64,000 bases of DNA from Petrolisthes cinctipes. Its lineage: Eukaryota; Arthropoda; Malacostraca; Decapoda; Porcellanidae. Positions 42,583 through 53,699 of this stretch are shown piece by piece. Position 1 is the stretch's first letter. Each line of letters begins with the position of its first letter. The stretch is from positions 459,001 to 523,000 of the forward strand of contig JAWQEG010000167.1 of assembly GCA_033782935.1 (NCBI GenBank), read 5' to 3'. The notes below the pieces were generated by a model. That model made no database searches and was not told where the DNA came from. It saw nothing but the letters and a program-made list of their open reading frames with translations. A program made the position numbers and the translations under genes.

Positions 42583-42733
42583 CAGCATTCATAAAGTTGA
42601 GTAGCTTAGTGCGTGTTTCTGAAATATTCTGCTTTGTTGTGTCAAGAAAACGTAGGATGAAGATGTTGGGGACAAAGTTGATCATATTCTGTTCACCACA
42701 ACCATAAGGCATTCGAATCAAGTTACCCAAGTT
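42583..42733 (-). CDS. Alpha-2-macroglobulin/TEP thioester exon
   Basis: The minus strand reads NLGNLIRMPYGCGEQNMI then NFVPNIFILRFLDTTKQNIS and RTKLLNFMNAG. GCGEQ is the intramolecular thioester (Cys-Gly-Glu-Gln; bond between Cys and Gln) that attaches covalently to targets in A2M, complement C3-type and insect TEP proteins. Acceptor ATTTCAG at 42735-42734; donor AATGCTG|GTAAGTCATT at 42582, phase 1. Joins in frame to 38927-39060. The residues before GCGEQ (RMPY) match A2M/CD109. Extracellular, secreted or GPI-anchored by family precedent. Upstream exons are not recognised in this window. Confidence 0.96.
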
Positions 42734-42779
42734 CTGAAATATAGTTATATAGTTGTAATTCTAAGAACAACAAAAATAT

Positions 42780-43540
42780 GGCAAAACAACATTACTAACA
42801 ATTCGTTCAGCTGCGAGTTACCACAGACAGAGGTGTGTGGAAACTTATCTTGTTAGCACTCTCTACCCAGTATCGGCTGTGGCTTTGCACCACCCCTTAC
42901 TCATGGACTTTCAGCCATGGCCGTACAGGGTGTACAGTTGCGGAAGGGAGTTTCTTTATCACCCTGGGCTCCTCTATACCCTACCCCACAAGGAGGTGAC
43001 GGAGGTGTAGAGAGTTGAACATATAACGACGGAGATGATTGGTCGATAAGTTGCTAGGAAAGTTTAGTGATAATATAGCCTTATTATATCTAAACAAGAG
43101 AGCATTGTGGTGAACTAAATATATTATGTTTATTTGCCATATATACAGTATATGAAGAACAGTAGCATACATTGTTAATGAGGAACTGAATTATAACGCA
43201 TACTGGAATATCTCGTATTTTATTCTCAGTTGTGGTTGTCATACATCTGCCTGGCATTGCTTCACGGGCTCATGGCTCGTTCTGTGATTCGTTTTAAGGC
43301 TTCAAATATTTATTTCTACCATAGTAATAGGGATAGGTTATATGCATTTTATATAATTATAGACAAATTTATAACGATTTACATTTACAGATAGTGAAGT
43401 AGTGTTATCGTTTGTTGTTAATTTTGTCATCTGTTTTCTTATATATTTTCAGTACGAACTGTTAAAATTTATTTTGATAGAGCCTAGTGAGATGAAGAAC
43501 GTTCAGTTAAAATAAGCATTTGCTTGACAAAATGGTAAGA
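42780..43540. other. No recognisable gene (A2M intron or upstream)
   Basis: AT-rich unique sequence. A GC-richer patch at 42880-43015 has no supported frame. The preceding A2M exon was looked for here and not seen. Confidence 0.45.
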
Positions 43541-43559
43541 ACAACACTATGACGAGGAG

Positions 43560-43595
43560 CCTTTATTGACGACGTTTCGCTATTGCTTCTTCAGG
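43560..43595 (-). ncRNA. Hammerhead-ribozyme-like motif of a Penelope-like element
   Basis: The minus strand reads CCTGAAGAAGCAATAGC then GAAACGTCGTCAAT. This has the minimal hammerhead core CUGANGA, short stem II (GC AAUA GC), GAAA, then CGUC as cleavage context. Such minimal hammerheads are known in Penelope-like retroelement ends. Whether it folds and cleaves is unproven. Confidence 0.45.
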
Positions 43596-43939
43596 TCAAA
43601 GGCACATCCATATAACATAAAGTACTGTGTAACTTATAGTTCTATTTTTATTTGTATGTGATTGTATTCTGTTTTGTTCCACTTCCTCCGTTACCATTCC
43701 ATGTATTTTTTTTTAATTTGCTCCGATGTTCTTTTCTTTCCCATTATCAGCTCGTCCTCTCCGCCTCTCCCCCCCCCCACCATTCTACCTCCGTTTCCTT
43801 CCTCCTGCGTGAATTCACCCACCCCTACTCTCTTTCCCCCTACCCCCTCCCGCCTATCACGTGACCCTTCCGCCTTCCCTCTCCCCCTCTATAAGCGGTA
43901 TACATATTTATTCGTTTACACTACCTGTCCTCACTCATA

Positions 43940-43980
43940 CCTGAAGAGGGCTACGTGATGTAACCGAAAAGTCGTATATC
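43940..43980 (+). ncRNA. Second hammerhead-ribozyme-like motif
   Basis: The plus strand reads CCTGAAGAGGGCTACGTG then ATGTAACCGAAAAGTCGTA. Core CUGAAGA, stem II GGCTAC/GTAACC with one mismatch, GAAA, and a GUC downstream. It faces the opposite way to the motif at 43560-43595; the pyrimidine-rich 43650-43900 lies between them. Confidence 0.4.
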
Positions 43981-44182
43981 TATTTCAATAAATTACAAAT
44001 AAATGTGGGTTTTTCACTAGACTTCTGCATTCACGGCATTGTGAATTTTTCTTGTTCATTATACAGTACTGAACCTTAAATATGCGACCTCCATGGGGAA
44101 GGGTAGAGGCGGAGGTGGTAGAGGGCACGGTCGAGTTAGTAACTCGACCGTGGTGATTATAGTAGCCAAACCTATTTTTCAG

Positions 44183-44444
44183 GAGTATAAATTCAGGCAA
44201 GTGGAAGAAAACCTATAATGATGCCAGAACTTATAATAAATCTTGAGATAATGAGTTCAAGTGGCTCTCTTGGCAAGACAATGCATGTTATTGCAAATGG
44301 TGTTATTGTACTTTATCAAACATGCGAAAATCAGCTTTTGAAGGACATGAGAAAACATCAAAAAATTATTTTTGTATATTTTATGGTTTGTCCTTTTCTG
44401 AGGGCAAAAGTCCTTTTTTCATAACGAGTCTGTCCTATTTCTAA
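44183..44444 (+). pseudogene. Zinc-finger-like exon with an in-frame TGA
   Basis: After a good acceptor (CCTATTTTTCAG) the frame reads SINSGKWKKTYNDARTYNKS, TGA (44244-44246), then DNEFKWLSWQDNACYCKWCY and CTLSNMRKSAFEGHEKTSKN, ending at TAA 44442. The Cys-x2-Cys...His pattern (CKWC...E-H-E) resembles BED/C2H2-type fingers found in many arthropod transposase-derived proteins. The single stop suggests decay or a base error. The family assignment is tentative. Confidence 0.4.
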
Positions 44445-44469
44445 GTGAAGCATCTGACAACCCTGCCAC

Positions 44470-44590
44470 AGGGAGGGATACTAACCTATAGTGTGAGTGT
44501 CAGCAGTGTCCGCAGGGAGGGATACTAACCTCTAGTATGAGTGTCAGCAGGAAGGGAGGGATACTAACTATAGTGTGAGTGTCAGCAGGA
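44470..44590. repeat. AGGGAGGGATACTAACC tandem repeat (about 3 copies)
   Basis: About 57-bp units containing AGGGAGGGATACTAACC and AGTGTGAGTGTCAGCAG, the last one running into the LINE 5' boundary. Confidence 0.75.
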
Positions 44591-46835
44591 ATTAAGATCA
44601 TGGATGGTTTAACAGTGGCCAACACCATGGCAGAGGCTTTTGCTAGAGTCTCCAACTGTGACTCTCGATCTCTGGCTGTCAGGCATGAGTTGAGAGCACA
44701 GAAGAGCACTGTTCTGAATTTCTCAGGGAAGGAGAATAAAAGTTATAACCATATAGGCTATTCACCCTGAGAGACCTGCACTCTGCTCTCTCTCTCTGCG
44801 GCGACCCTTTTCCTGAGCCAGACAACACCCCAAATGCAATGTTGCGACACTTGGGTGAGTAGGCGATCTCATTTCTTCTAGCTTTATATAACAGAATATG
44901 GGTGGAGGGTGTCTTCCCTTCTGGGTGTCTCTGTACACTATTTGAAAAGATGGTGAATGTCAGAGTTGTATACTTCCTCGAACGGGTCTTTTTCTGTCTT
45001 CGTCCCAGTCTGGTTTTCGTAAACATCGTTCCACTACAGACGTTCTGGTCAGAATGGAAGCTGCTGCATGTGAGGCTTTTGCTTGACATTAACACCTGGT
45101 CTGTGTATTCTTTGATTTAGAGAAAGCCTATGACACTACATGGCAATATGGCATCCTGCAGCAACTCCATGTATATGGCCTGTAGAGACGCCTTCCACGC
45201 TTTCTTAAGGAGTTTCTCAGTGGTCGCAGTTTTTGTGTGAGAGTGGGTATAGCCCCTTCAGCATCCATTACACAGAAGGAAGGCATTGCAGTAGCAATTA
45301 ATGCCATTGCCTCATCCCTTCTGGACGGTATAGCCAATTCGATGTACGGTACGTTGACGACCATGCGGTCTGGTTTCCTGCTTCCCGTATGTCGGTGGCA
45401 GAGCGGAGCATGCAGCTTGCCCTTGACAGGATGTCACATTGGGCTGAACTCATGGGTTTCGCTTCTCTCTTGCCAAGATAGTTGCTATGCACTTCTAGCG
45501 CATCCAAGGCATCCACCCTGAACCGGACTTATTCATGTTGTGTCGAGGAGACTCACTTTTTGGGTCTCCTTTTTGACAAACGTTTGATTTGGGTTCCCCA
45601 CTTACGTTCACTTAAGGTCTCTTGCCTCCAGGCTCTTAACCTGTTGAGGGTCCTGGGCCATGCGTCCAGAGGGGCTGATTGGGCCACCCTCCCCCGCCTA
45701 TACAGTACCATGCTCTTATTAGGTCAAAACTCGACTATGGGTGTGAGGTGTACTCCTCTGCCACGGATACCCGTTTCAAAGTCTTAGACCCTGTTCATCA
45801 TGCTGGGGTACATCTGGAGACTGGAGCCTTCAGTTCGTCCCCCATCCCAATTCTCCTGGTGGATGCTGATGAGCCAGCTCTAGATCTCCGTCGCCAGTCC
45901 TTGATGGTTCGTTGTTGGCATCTATTACATCGACTTCCTGACTCCCTTCACTGTTTAGCGGTGTCATCTGATATCATATCTCAGTACTACCTTTCACATC
46001 CTCGCATGCCATGGCCCTTTGGCTTCTGGGTCAAAAAGGCTATGGAGGAGATGGGCATTGATGACTTCCAGATTTGTCCTGTGCGGGTCCCCAGTGTGGC
46101 TCCATGGCTTCTTCCAGAAGTTTACACGTGCACCTGCTTTTCAGACAAGAAACAATCTCTTCCTCCTCCAGTGCCTTGTTCCCTCTTTTCAGAACATGCC
46201 TCCTCTCACAGGGAGTCCTTCCCTGTGTACACTGATGGGACGGGCTAACAATCTGAGCAGCATCCGCCAGTGGGAGACGGTCTTATCCGTCTCCGCAATG
46301 GCCACACGCTATCGACTCATAGGTTTTCAATGGAGAGGGCACCCCCTCCCTACTGTGATGTTTGTCTGGTCCCTCTGACAGTGCGGCATCTTCTTGCCGA
46401 GTGTCCCAGCCTTAGGGACATTCGTCGTAGGCACCTCTCCAAGTACCGAGTGGGTGAAGGTTCTTACAGTCTCTTCCAGGTGCTCAGGGAGGAGGCTTGT
46501 AGTGTGGAAGGGAGCACCCTTATTGTGAATTTTATTATTTTTATGGCTTCCTTTTTTAGATAGCTCAACTTTATTTTATTTTTTATATATATTCTTTTAT
46601 ATATTTTACTTAAGTTAATTATTATATTTTAGTAAAATATGAGTTTTAGTTGATTGTCCTTTTAATCATGCTGCTTCTCCCTTTTGAGGTAGTGACTCCT
46701 TGCTAATATGTGTATATATTTTATAAATTGCATAAATTATCCTATTTTGAAATCCTTAGAATTTAATATTATGTTGGGCGGTATATGACCATAGATGTTG
46801 CGCCACCAGATGCCTAGTGGCATCTATCAATCAAT
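44580..46835 (+). pseudogene. Decayed I/Jockey-like LINE with RNase H-like C-terminus
   Basis: In changing frames: MDGLTVANTMAEAFARVSNC and EPDNTPNAMLRHLGE (RT start), VSKHRSTTDVLV-type block at 45015, FDLEKAYDTTW (45110-45140), RLIWVPHLRSLK and RCWHLLHRLPDSLHC. Then PVYTDGTG (about 46220; RNase H Y-T-D-G-S start) and CDVCLVPLTVRHLLAECPSL (C-terminal Cys/His knuckle). The 3' end is GATGTTGCGCCACCAGATGC with an (ATCA)n tail at 46822-46840. Frameshifts near 45120, 45360, 45690 and 46250. Confidence 0.72.
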
Positions 46836-46840
46836 CAATC

Positions 46841-47635
46841 ACACATTCATGAGTAGCGCAATTAATAGCGCCGAGACACAACTCTACTCATGAAAAAGAT
46901 GAAAAACATCATTATAACTAATTTTCCATGAGCTATTCACGAGTTAGTACGACCTTTATAAGGGTTTATAATCATATCTATGAGTAATTATGAATGCATA
47001 CACGAGTCACTATGTCACTATGAATAATAAAAATAAAAAAATCTCATAATGCGTTGTTACTTGTTTTGTACGAGTCGCCATAAGAGACTACTACAGTATT
47101 TGCTACGAATCGTTACGAGTTACAATGACTGCAAATAAGAAATGTTCTGTGATATAATTATATAGGAGGGATGAGTGTCCTGAGGGAGCTGGTAGTTGTA
47201 GTAAAGCCTGACCCTAAACAAGATCTGCACCTACTTTTTCCAGCATTGGCCATCATGACCCGGGAAGTAGAGCTACCGAAGCGTTTTATTCCGATATTGA
47301 ATACATTTTTTTGCTTTCTTTTTACATCCACCTTAAACTAAAGCTACCAGTCTTTCCATACCCTACCTTCTTTTTTTCTTCAAAATATCTTTCCATATAA
47401 ATAACCCCCCACCCCCCGTGACCTCACAGGCAATTACCATCGCTGGGCCCTACTATCTATCTATCCTGTTGTAGTGGTCACACTATGTATCACACACATA
47501 TGGTCACTCCTATATCAAGAGGCATACCACTCCTAGATCCCGGGTCTATTCTTAGCTGGCCAGGTACGCTAATCCTCGACCCTAAGCTCCCGGGGGACAG
47601 CAGCTGTCAGCCTGAACCAAATATAAGGGGACCCA
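46841..47635. other. No recognisable gene
   Basis: AT-rich sequence with repeated CACGAGT/ACGAGTCACTATG words (46860-47120), then unique sequence. No supported coding frame. Confidence 0.45.
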
Positions 47636-47639
47636 CTTA

Positions 47640-48330
47640 TTTACACCATTCTAAGACTATTTTCTACCTTCATTACCCACTTTAGACCATTCTAAGACTA
47701 TTTTCTACCTTCATTACCCACTTTAGACCATTCTAAGACTATTTTCTACCTTCATTACCCACTTATTTACACCATTCTAAGACTTTTTTTTTTTACGGCA
47801 TTTCCAAGATAGGGCATATTCATATGGGGCATTTTAAAATTAGCCTGACCTGACCTAACCTAATCTAGACCGCATCAGACTACCGGGACCTAACCTGGGC
47901 AGACTACCGGGACTTAACCTGGGCAAACTACCAGGAAATAACCACACACACCGGGGCAAAATACTGGGACCTAGCCGGATCTGGCAACACTTCTACAAAA
48001 CGAAAATTATTTCAATGGTATTATTACAGAATAACTGTGTTTTTTGCTAGGATCGTGCAGTGTTAACACATCCGGCTAGGTCCCGGGAATTTGTCCCAGT
48101 TACTTTATGATAGTTTACACCGGTTATATCCCGGTAGTTTGACTAGGTTAGGTCCCGGTAGTTTGCCCAAGTTAGGTCCCGGTAGTCTGCTGTGGTCTAG
48201 GTTAGGTTAGGTTATGTCAGGTCAGACTAATTTCCAAATTGTGTTTGTAAAACATCTCTGAGATAAACACCATAGATGAAAAGTGTGTTAGAATGGTCCA
48301 AAATAGTGGGTAATGATACTAAAATATACA
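47640..48330. repeat. Foldback repeat with long inverted arms, left member
   Basis: GACCTAACCTGGGCAGACTACCGGG (47880 on) pairs with CCCGGTAGTTTGCCCAAG in 48120-48170, giving a local foldback around the AT-rich 48000-48050. The outer part (47640-47840, CCATTCTAAGACTATTTTCT and CCAAGATAGGGCATATTC) is also the inverse of 51930-52060. The CCATTCTAAGACTATTTTCT block itself is tandemly repeated three times at 47650-47785. Confidence 0.75.
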
Positions 48331-48627
48331 ATATAGGGTATTTATTGAAAGAATTACCGTTTTGCAGCATAGTGCATACAACAGAAGCAGCAGACAGTGG
48401 ATTAATAACATTCCTCTTCATTATTATCATCAATAACGTCTGCTATATCAGATTCTGGGACCTAATACCCAAATAGAATATTTCTGCATTTAATGGAATC
48501 TAAATGGATGTTAAAATTATACGAATCGCACAAAAACACAGTTGGAAAGTCCATTATTTATCTGTCTGTGGGGTCATAGGCAAAGGGGGCATATATTTAT
48601 ATCACAAAGCTTACAGAGAGTCAAATT

Positions 48628-48658
<31 letters not shown>

Positions 48659-48744
48659 CATATGAAGGTTAGGTCTTAGGTCTATTGAAGGTTCGTTTGG
48701 TTATTTTTGTTTCATGTCGCCTTGTTGGGTGTCCCCCCTCTCCA

Positions 48745-48905
48745 GAAAGAAGCAAAACTGCTGCAAACACAAGTAAATCCTCGTCCATATCCGGTAAAGT
48801 TGACGTTGTGAAGAAACGGCTCCCAACTCCTCCGTGCCTGTCTGGACGTCGTGTTCGTGACGTCATCAATGTGAACGTCCACCGTCCAAACGGGCTAGTG
48901 AGAAT
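48745..48905 (+). other. Possible exon in a local GC-rich island
   Basis: Follows a strong pyrimidine tract and AG (CCCCCCTCTCCAG). The frame reads SKTAANTSKSSSISGKVDVV, KKRLPTPPCLSGRRVRDVIN and VNVHRPNGLVRIPLDRN. It is GC-richer than everything around it. No family is recognised and no partner exon is identified. Confidence 0.22.
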
Positions 48906-49299
48906 CCCGCTTGATAGAAATTTCCCCAATATTTATATAATTTTCCCATTGCTACCTCTAATTCTCCATGTGTAGGGAAAAAAATCTCCATACTTGATAA
49001 CACTGCTAGCCTTATTTGTCTTATTCTGTAAACATTATTGCATTGTGGGTTGTTAGAACACAACAGGTGCTAGGTCATAGTTAAGTTTTTGTATTTTATA
49101 TACTCAAACCATTATCCCTATGTATTATAACAATGATAGAAATAATTTATATAATTTTTAAGTTATTTTGTATTCATCATAACCATTATTCTGTTTATTC
49201 CTTCTCAGTCATTATTTTACTATCTGGGAACTGGGTATATGCACATGAGGAAGGAGGCTGGAGCTGGAAGAAGGTGAAATAACCAGTGAGTTAGTAAGG

Positions 49300-49700
49300 T
49301 GTTCACTGTCATGGCGTCCATAGGCCTTCTACTCGTATGTGAACAGCTGTTTAAAATGAAAATTTGGCCTCATACCTTCTCACCACAGCTATGGATTTCA
49401 CTCTAGGGGCCTTATAAATTTGTGAGTACGACGCAATCTTATTTTATATACGAAAAACTGTGAAAATTGTGGACAAAACACCTTGAATGTACTGGTATGC
49501 ATCTCCACCACTGGTATAGCTACACCAGGAGTACACCTACACTACTGCATTCAACATCCATCAACTTTCATCTTTCAGTAAGCATTCAAGATAACTATGA
49601 GTTCATTCCTTTTTGGAGAGAGGATCATCTTGATATGTTAAGATTTAATGTTTTTTGTTTTCGGAAATGCACACTAAAGAAGGATGCCATATTTAGGGCC
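49300..49700. repeat. Inverted repeat arm paired with 52680-53070
   Basis: ACTACTGCATTCAACATCCATCAACTTTCA and GATCATCTTGATATGTTAAG here match, inverted, TGATGGATGTTGAATGCG and CATACCAAGATGATC at 52860-52890 and 52770-52790. Divergence is perhaps 15-20 percent by eye. Arms are about 390 bp, 3 kb apart. Confidence 0.75.
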
Positions 49701-49870
49701 AAAAATTGCCACATTTAGGGCCGGAGAATGCCTCAGTTAGGGCCGGAGAATACCAAAGTTGGGGCCGGAGAATGCCTCAGTTAGGGCCGGAGAATGCCAC
49801 AGTTAGGGCCGGAGAATGCCACAGTTAGGGCCGGAGAATGCCACAGTTAGGGCCGGAGAATGCCACGGTT
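49690..49870. repeat. AGTTAGGGCCGGAGAATGCC minisatellite
   Basis: About eight copies of a 22-bp unit (TTAGGGCCGGAGAATGCCACAG and variants) leading directly into the 621-bp tandem repeat. Confidence 0.9.
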
Positions 49871-51701
49871 CGGCTAAATATACAATACAGTGAACCCAGT
49901 ACTTCTGTAAATTTACCATATGAATAAAGGTGGGCATTGTTTTCACGGTATTATTACAGAAGTACTCTGTTCTTGGGTAGGACCACTCAGTGTTACCACA
50001 TCCGCATAGGTCCAGGGAATTTGCCCCGGTCACTTTATGAATGTTTGCACCGGTTATATCCCGGTAATTTGCTCAGGTTAGGTCCCAGTAGTCTGCTGTG
50101 GTCTAGGTTAGGTTAGGTCAGATCAGATTAGGTCTCACTAATTTCCAAATTATGTTGTAAAACGGGGCATATCTCGAAAACACCATAGATGAAAAGTGTG
50201 TTAGAATGGTCCAATATAGTGGGTAATGATACTAAAATATATAATATAGTGAACTCAGTACCGGTACTTCTCTAATTTTACTAATGTGGGTATTGTTTTC
50301 ACCCGTAATTATGGATAAAGGTGAGTATTGTTTCCACCCATATATATATGAATAAAGGTGTTTATTGTTTTCACCCGTAAATATGAACAAAGGTGGGGGC
50401 TAATATTAGGTAGGGATCGATTACCTTTATCAATACTTAGTGGTATTATCTTGTGAAAATGCCACAGTTAGGGCCGGAGAATGCCACGGTTCGGCTAAAT
50501 ATACAATACAGTGAACCCAGTACTTCTGTAAATTTACCATATGAATAAAGGTGGGCATTGTTTTCACGGTATTATTACAGAAGTACTCTGTTCTTGGGTA
50601 GGACCACTCAGTGTTACCACATCCGCATAGGTCCAGGGAATTTGCCCCGGTCACTTTATGAATGTTTGCACCGGTTATATCCCGGTAATTTGCTCAGGTT
50701 AGGTCCCAGTAGTCTGCTGTGGTCTAGGTTAGGTTAGGTCAGATCAGATTAGGTCTCACTAATTTCCAAATTATGTTGTAAAACGGGGTATATCTCGAAA
50801 ACACCATAGATGAAAAGTGTGTTAGAATGGTCCAATATAGTGGGTAATGATACTAAAATATATAATATAGTGAACTCAGTACCGGTACTTCTCTAATTTT
50901 GCTAATGTGGGTATTGTTTTCACCCGTAATTATGGATAAAGGTGAGTATTGTTTCCACCCATATATATATGAATAAAGGTGTTTATTGTTTTCACCCGTA
51001 AATATGAACAAAGGTGGGGGCTAATATTAGGTAGGGATCGATTACCTTTATCAATACTTAGTGGTATTATCTTGTGAAAATGCCACAGTTAGGGCCGGAG
51101 AATGCCACGGTTCGGCTAAATATACAATACAGTGAACCCAGTACTTCTGTAAATTTACCATATGAATAAAGGTGGGCATTGTTTTCACGGTATTATTACA
51201 GAAGTACTCTGTTCTTGGGTAGGACCACTCAGTGTTACCACATCCGCATAGGTCCAGGGAATTTGCCCCGGTCACTTTATGAATGTTTGCACCGGTTATA
51301 TCCCGGTAATTTGCTCAGGTTAGGTCCCAGTAGTCTGCTGTGGTCTAGGTTAGGTTAGGTCAGATCAGATTAGGTCTCACTAATTTCCAAATTATGTTGT
51401 AAAACGGGGCATATCTCGAAAACACCATAGATGAAAAGTGTGTTAGAATGGTCCAATATAGTGGGTAATGATACTAAAATATATAATATAGTGAACTCAG
51501 TACCGGTACTTCTCTAATTTTACTAATGTGGGTATTGTTTTCACCCGTAATTATGGATAAAGGTGAGTATTGTTTCCACCCATATATATATGAATAAAGG
51601 TGTTTATTGTTTTCACCCGTAAATATGAACAAAGGTGGGGGCTAATATTAGGTAGGGATCGATTACCTTTATCAATACTTAGTGGTATTATCTTGTGAAA
51701 A
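49839..51701. repeat. Tandem triplication of a 621-bp unit
   Basis: Landmarks recur every 621 bp: ATGCCACGGTTCGG at 49860, 50481 and 51102, and TATCTTGTGAAAATG at 50447, 51068 and 51689. The middle copy differs from the outer two at GGGGTATATCTC (versus GGGGCATATCTC) and TTTTGCTAATG (versus TTTTACTAATG), where copies 1 and 3 agree. Each unit contains a TCCCGGTAATTTGCTCAGG block of the foldback family. The repeated short frames are not genes. Confidence 0.95.
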
Positions 51702-52080
51702 TGTATTCTTGGTATTATTACAGAATAACTGGGTTTTTAGCTAGGATCGCGCAGTGTTACCACATCCGGCTAGGTCCCGGGAATTTGCCCCAGTCACTTT
51801 ATGATAGTTTACTTCGGTTATATCCCGGTAGTTTGACCAGGTTAGGTCCCGGTAGTTTGCCCAGGTTAGGTCCCGGTAGTCTGATGCGGTCTAGGTTAGG
51901 TTAGGTAAGGTCAGGTAAGGTCAGGCTAATTTCAAAATGCCCCATTTGAATATGCCCTATCTTGGAAATGGGGCATTTGCGGAGGAAATGGGGCATTTGC
52001 GGAGGAAATGCCATAGAAGAAAATAGTCTCAGAATGGTCGAAATTTGTGGGTTATGAAGGTAGAAAAACGGTATGCAATA
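51702..52080. repeat. Foldback family, right arm
   Basis: ATCCGGCTAGGTCCCGGGAA, GGTAGTCTGATGCGGTCTAG and TATGCCCTATCTTGG are the inverse of 47800-47990. AAATAGTCTCAGAATGG and GGGTTATGAAGGTAGAAAA are the inverse of 47650-47780. So about 370 bp of long inverted repeat bracket 47640-52080. Confidence 0.8.
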
Positions 52081-52679
52081 ACGGTAATTCATTCAATATT
52101 TACCGACATTATGGACAATGGCATGAATATTATAAAAAATCATTAATCCCAATATAAAATGATTGAATTTCCCTCTCAACTGGGCTACTTATTGAACATT
52201 CTTCAAACGATTTCCCAAGTGTGGACAATATTTGCCTAAAATATGGAAGTATTCCTGTATCTGGCAACACCGCAAGTAGAGGCGGGAAGTCGGGAACCCA
52301 CTAGGAAGGCCGCGCTCCCATTTTAAAGTAAATACATACAAATGTTATTAATGTTTTTTACGTATTTCCAAATAATATAACGGTCTCCAAAATAAAAATG
52401 GAAAAGAAATGGGTGATTTTGGTTGACAGAATTTGTGAAAATCGAGGACGCTGATAATCGCAATATTTACCAAGGTGGGTATTGTTTTCACCCATTAATA
52501 TGAATAAATGTGAGTATTAGGTAAATATTTGGAATCACACCCCCATCTAGTTTTTGTAGAGAATCGTCTTGAAATGAAAAGATTTTATGTTTTTTTTTTA
52601 TTAATTGATTGTCGGAAATGATGTATTTTGTGACTATTGCCTCTCCATTCCTACCCATACAATCTTGGCATTCTTCGGC
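52081..52679. other. Unique AT-rich sequence
   Basis: Contains GTGGGTATTGTTTTCACCCATTAATATGAATAAA, a relic of the repeat unit at 49839-51701, but no gene. Confidence 0.5.
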
Positions 52680-53070
52680 CCTAACCTTGGCTTCGTTGGG
52701 TCATAACCAGGGCATCCTTCAGTGGCAATAGTGCAATTCTGACAATTTTAAAAAACACATCAAATCTTGACATACCAAGATGATCCCCTCCCCCCCAAAA
52801 AAAACACAAATTGATGGAAGAATGAATCCATAGTTTATCTTGGAAGCTTACTGAGAGATGAAAGTTGATGGATGTTGAATGCGGTAGTGTAGATACTGGT
52901 GATGGAGATGCATACATTCAAGGTAGAATATTGTCCACAATTTCATAGTTTTTATTATTTAAAATAATATTGCGTCATACTCACATAGTAAAAAGTCCCC
53001 TAGAGTCAAGTGCCTATTTGTGGTGAAAAGGTATGAGGCCGGATTCACAGTTTAAGCAACTATTCACATA
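52680..53070. repeat. Inverted repeat arm paired with 49300-49700
   Basis: See the partner arm. The order of the two inverted pairs is a-b-a'-b', so they cannot both be arms of one simple hairpin. A further fragment of the foldback family (CAGCAGACTACCAGGACCTAACC) follows at 53122-53165. Confidence 0.75.
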
Positions 53071-53384
53071 GCCTACATACGCCATTACATATTGGAATTG
53101 GCATGATCTAACCTAGACCACAGCAGACTACCAGGACCTAACCGGGACAAACTACCTGGACCTAGCCTTGTGTGTGTGTGTGTTTCCCGTCTCCACTGTG
53201 CCAAATTTGACATTTTTATTTCCAATTCAAAATATCCGGCCTGTTAGCATTTTTGGAGTATCCTTGGTTGGATTAATGGAGTTTTAATGTAGTAAAATAA
53301 CCAAAAAATATACATGTTTATGAGCATATAGTTATAGTTATAATAATACAGTTATAGTTATAAGGATATAAACAAACATATTTG

Positions 53385-53520
53385 CTGTATACACATATAT
53401 ACATATACTGTACATACCGGTACACATATATACATATACTGTACATACCGGTACACATATATACATATACTGTACATACCGGTACACATATATACATATA
53501 CTGTACATACCGGTTCATAT
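53385..53520. repeat. 30-bp minisatellite (CACATATATACATATACTGTACATACCGGT)
   Basis: Four to five near-perfect copies, followed by a TATA-rich stretch to 53570. Confidence 0.9.
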
Positions 53521-53699
53521 ATACATAGGATATATATATACTGTATGTATATATATATACTGTACTAGATATGAATAGGGCATACAGTCAATGTCATGGC
53601 CGATAAACCAATGTCAACAAGATTTGATTTTTGTGTACTGTAATAGTAACGTAATTATACAAATAACATTTTCCCCTGCAAATTAGTAACCTGTAGTGT

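Noticed and set aside
49803..51275. Three identical 74-76 codon frames
   Set aside because: They recur only because the 621-bp unit is triplicated; no start context, family or splice signal.
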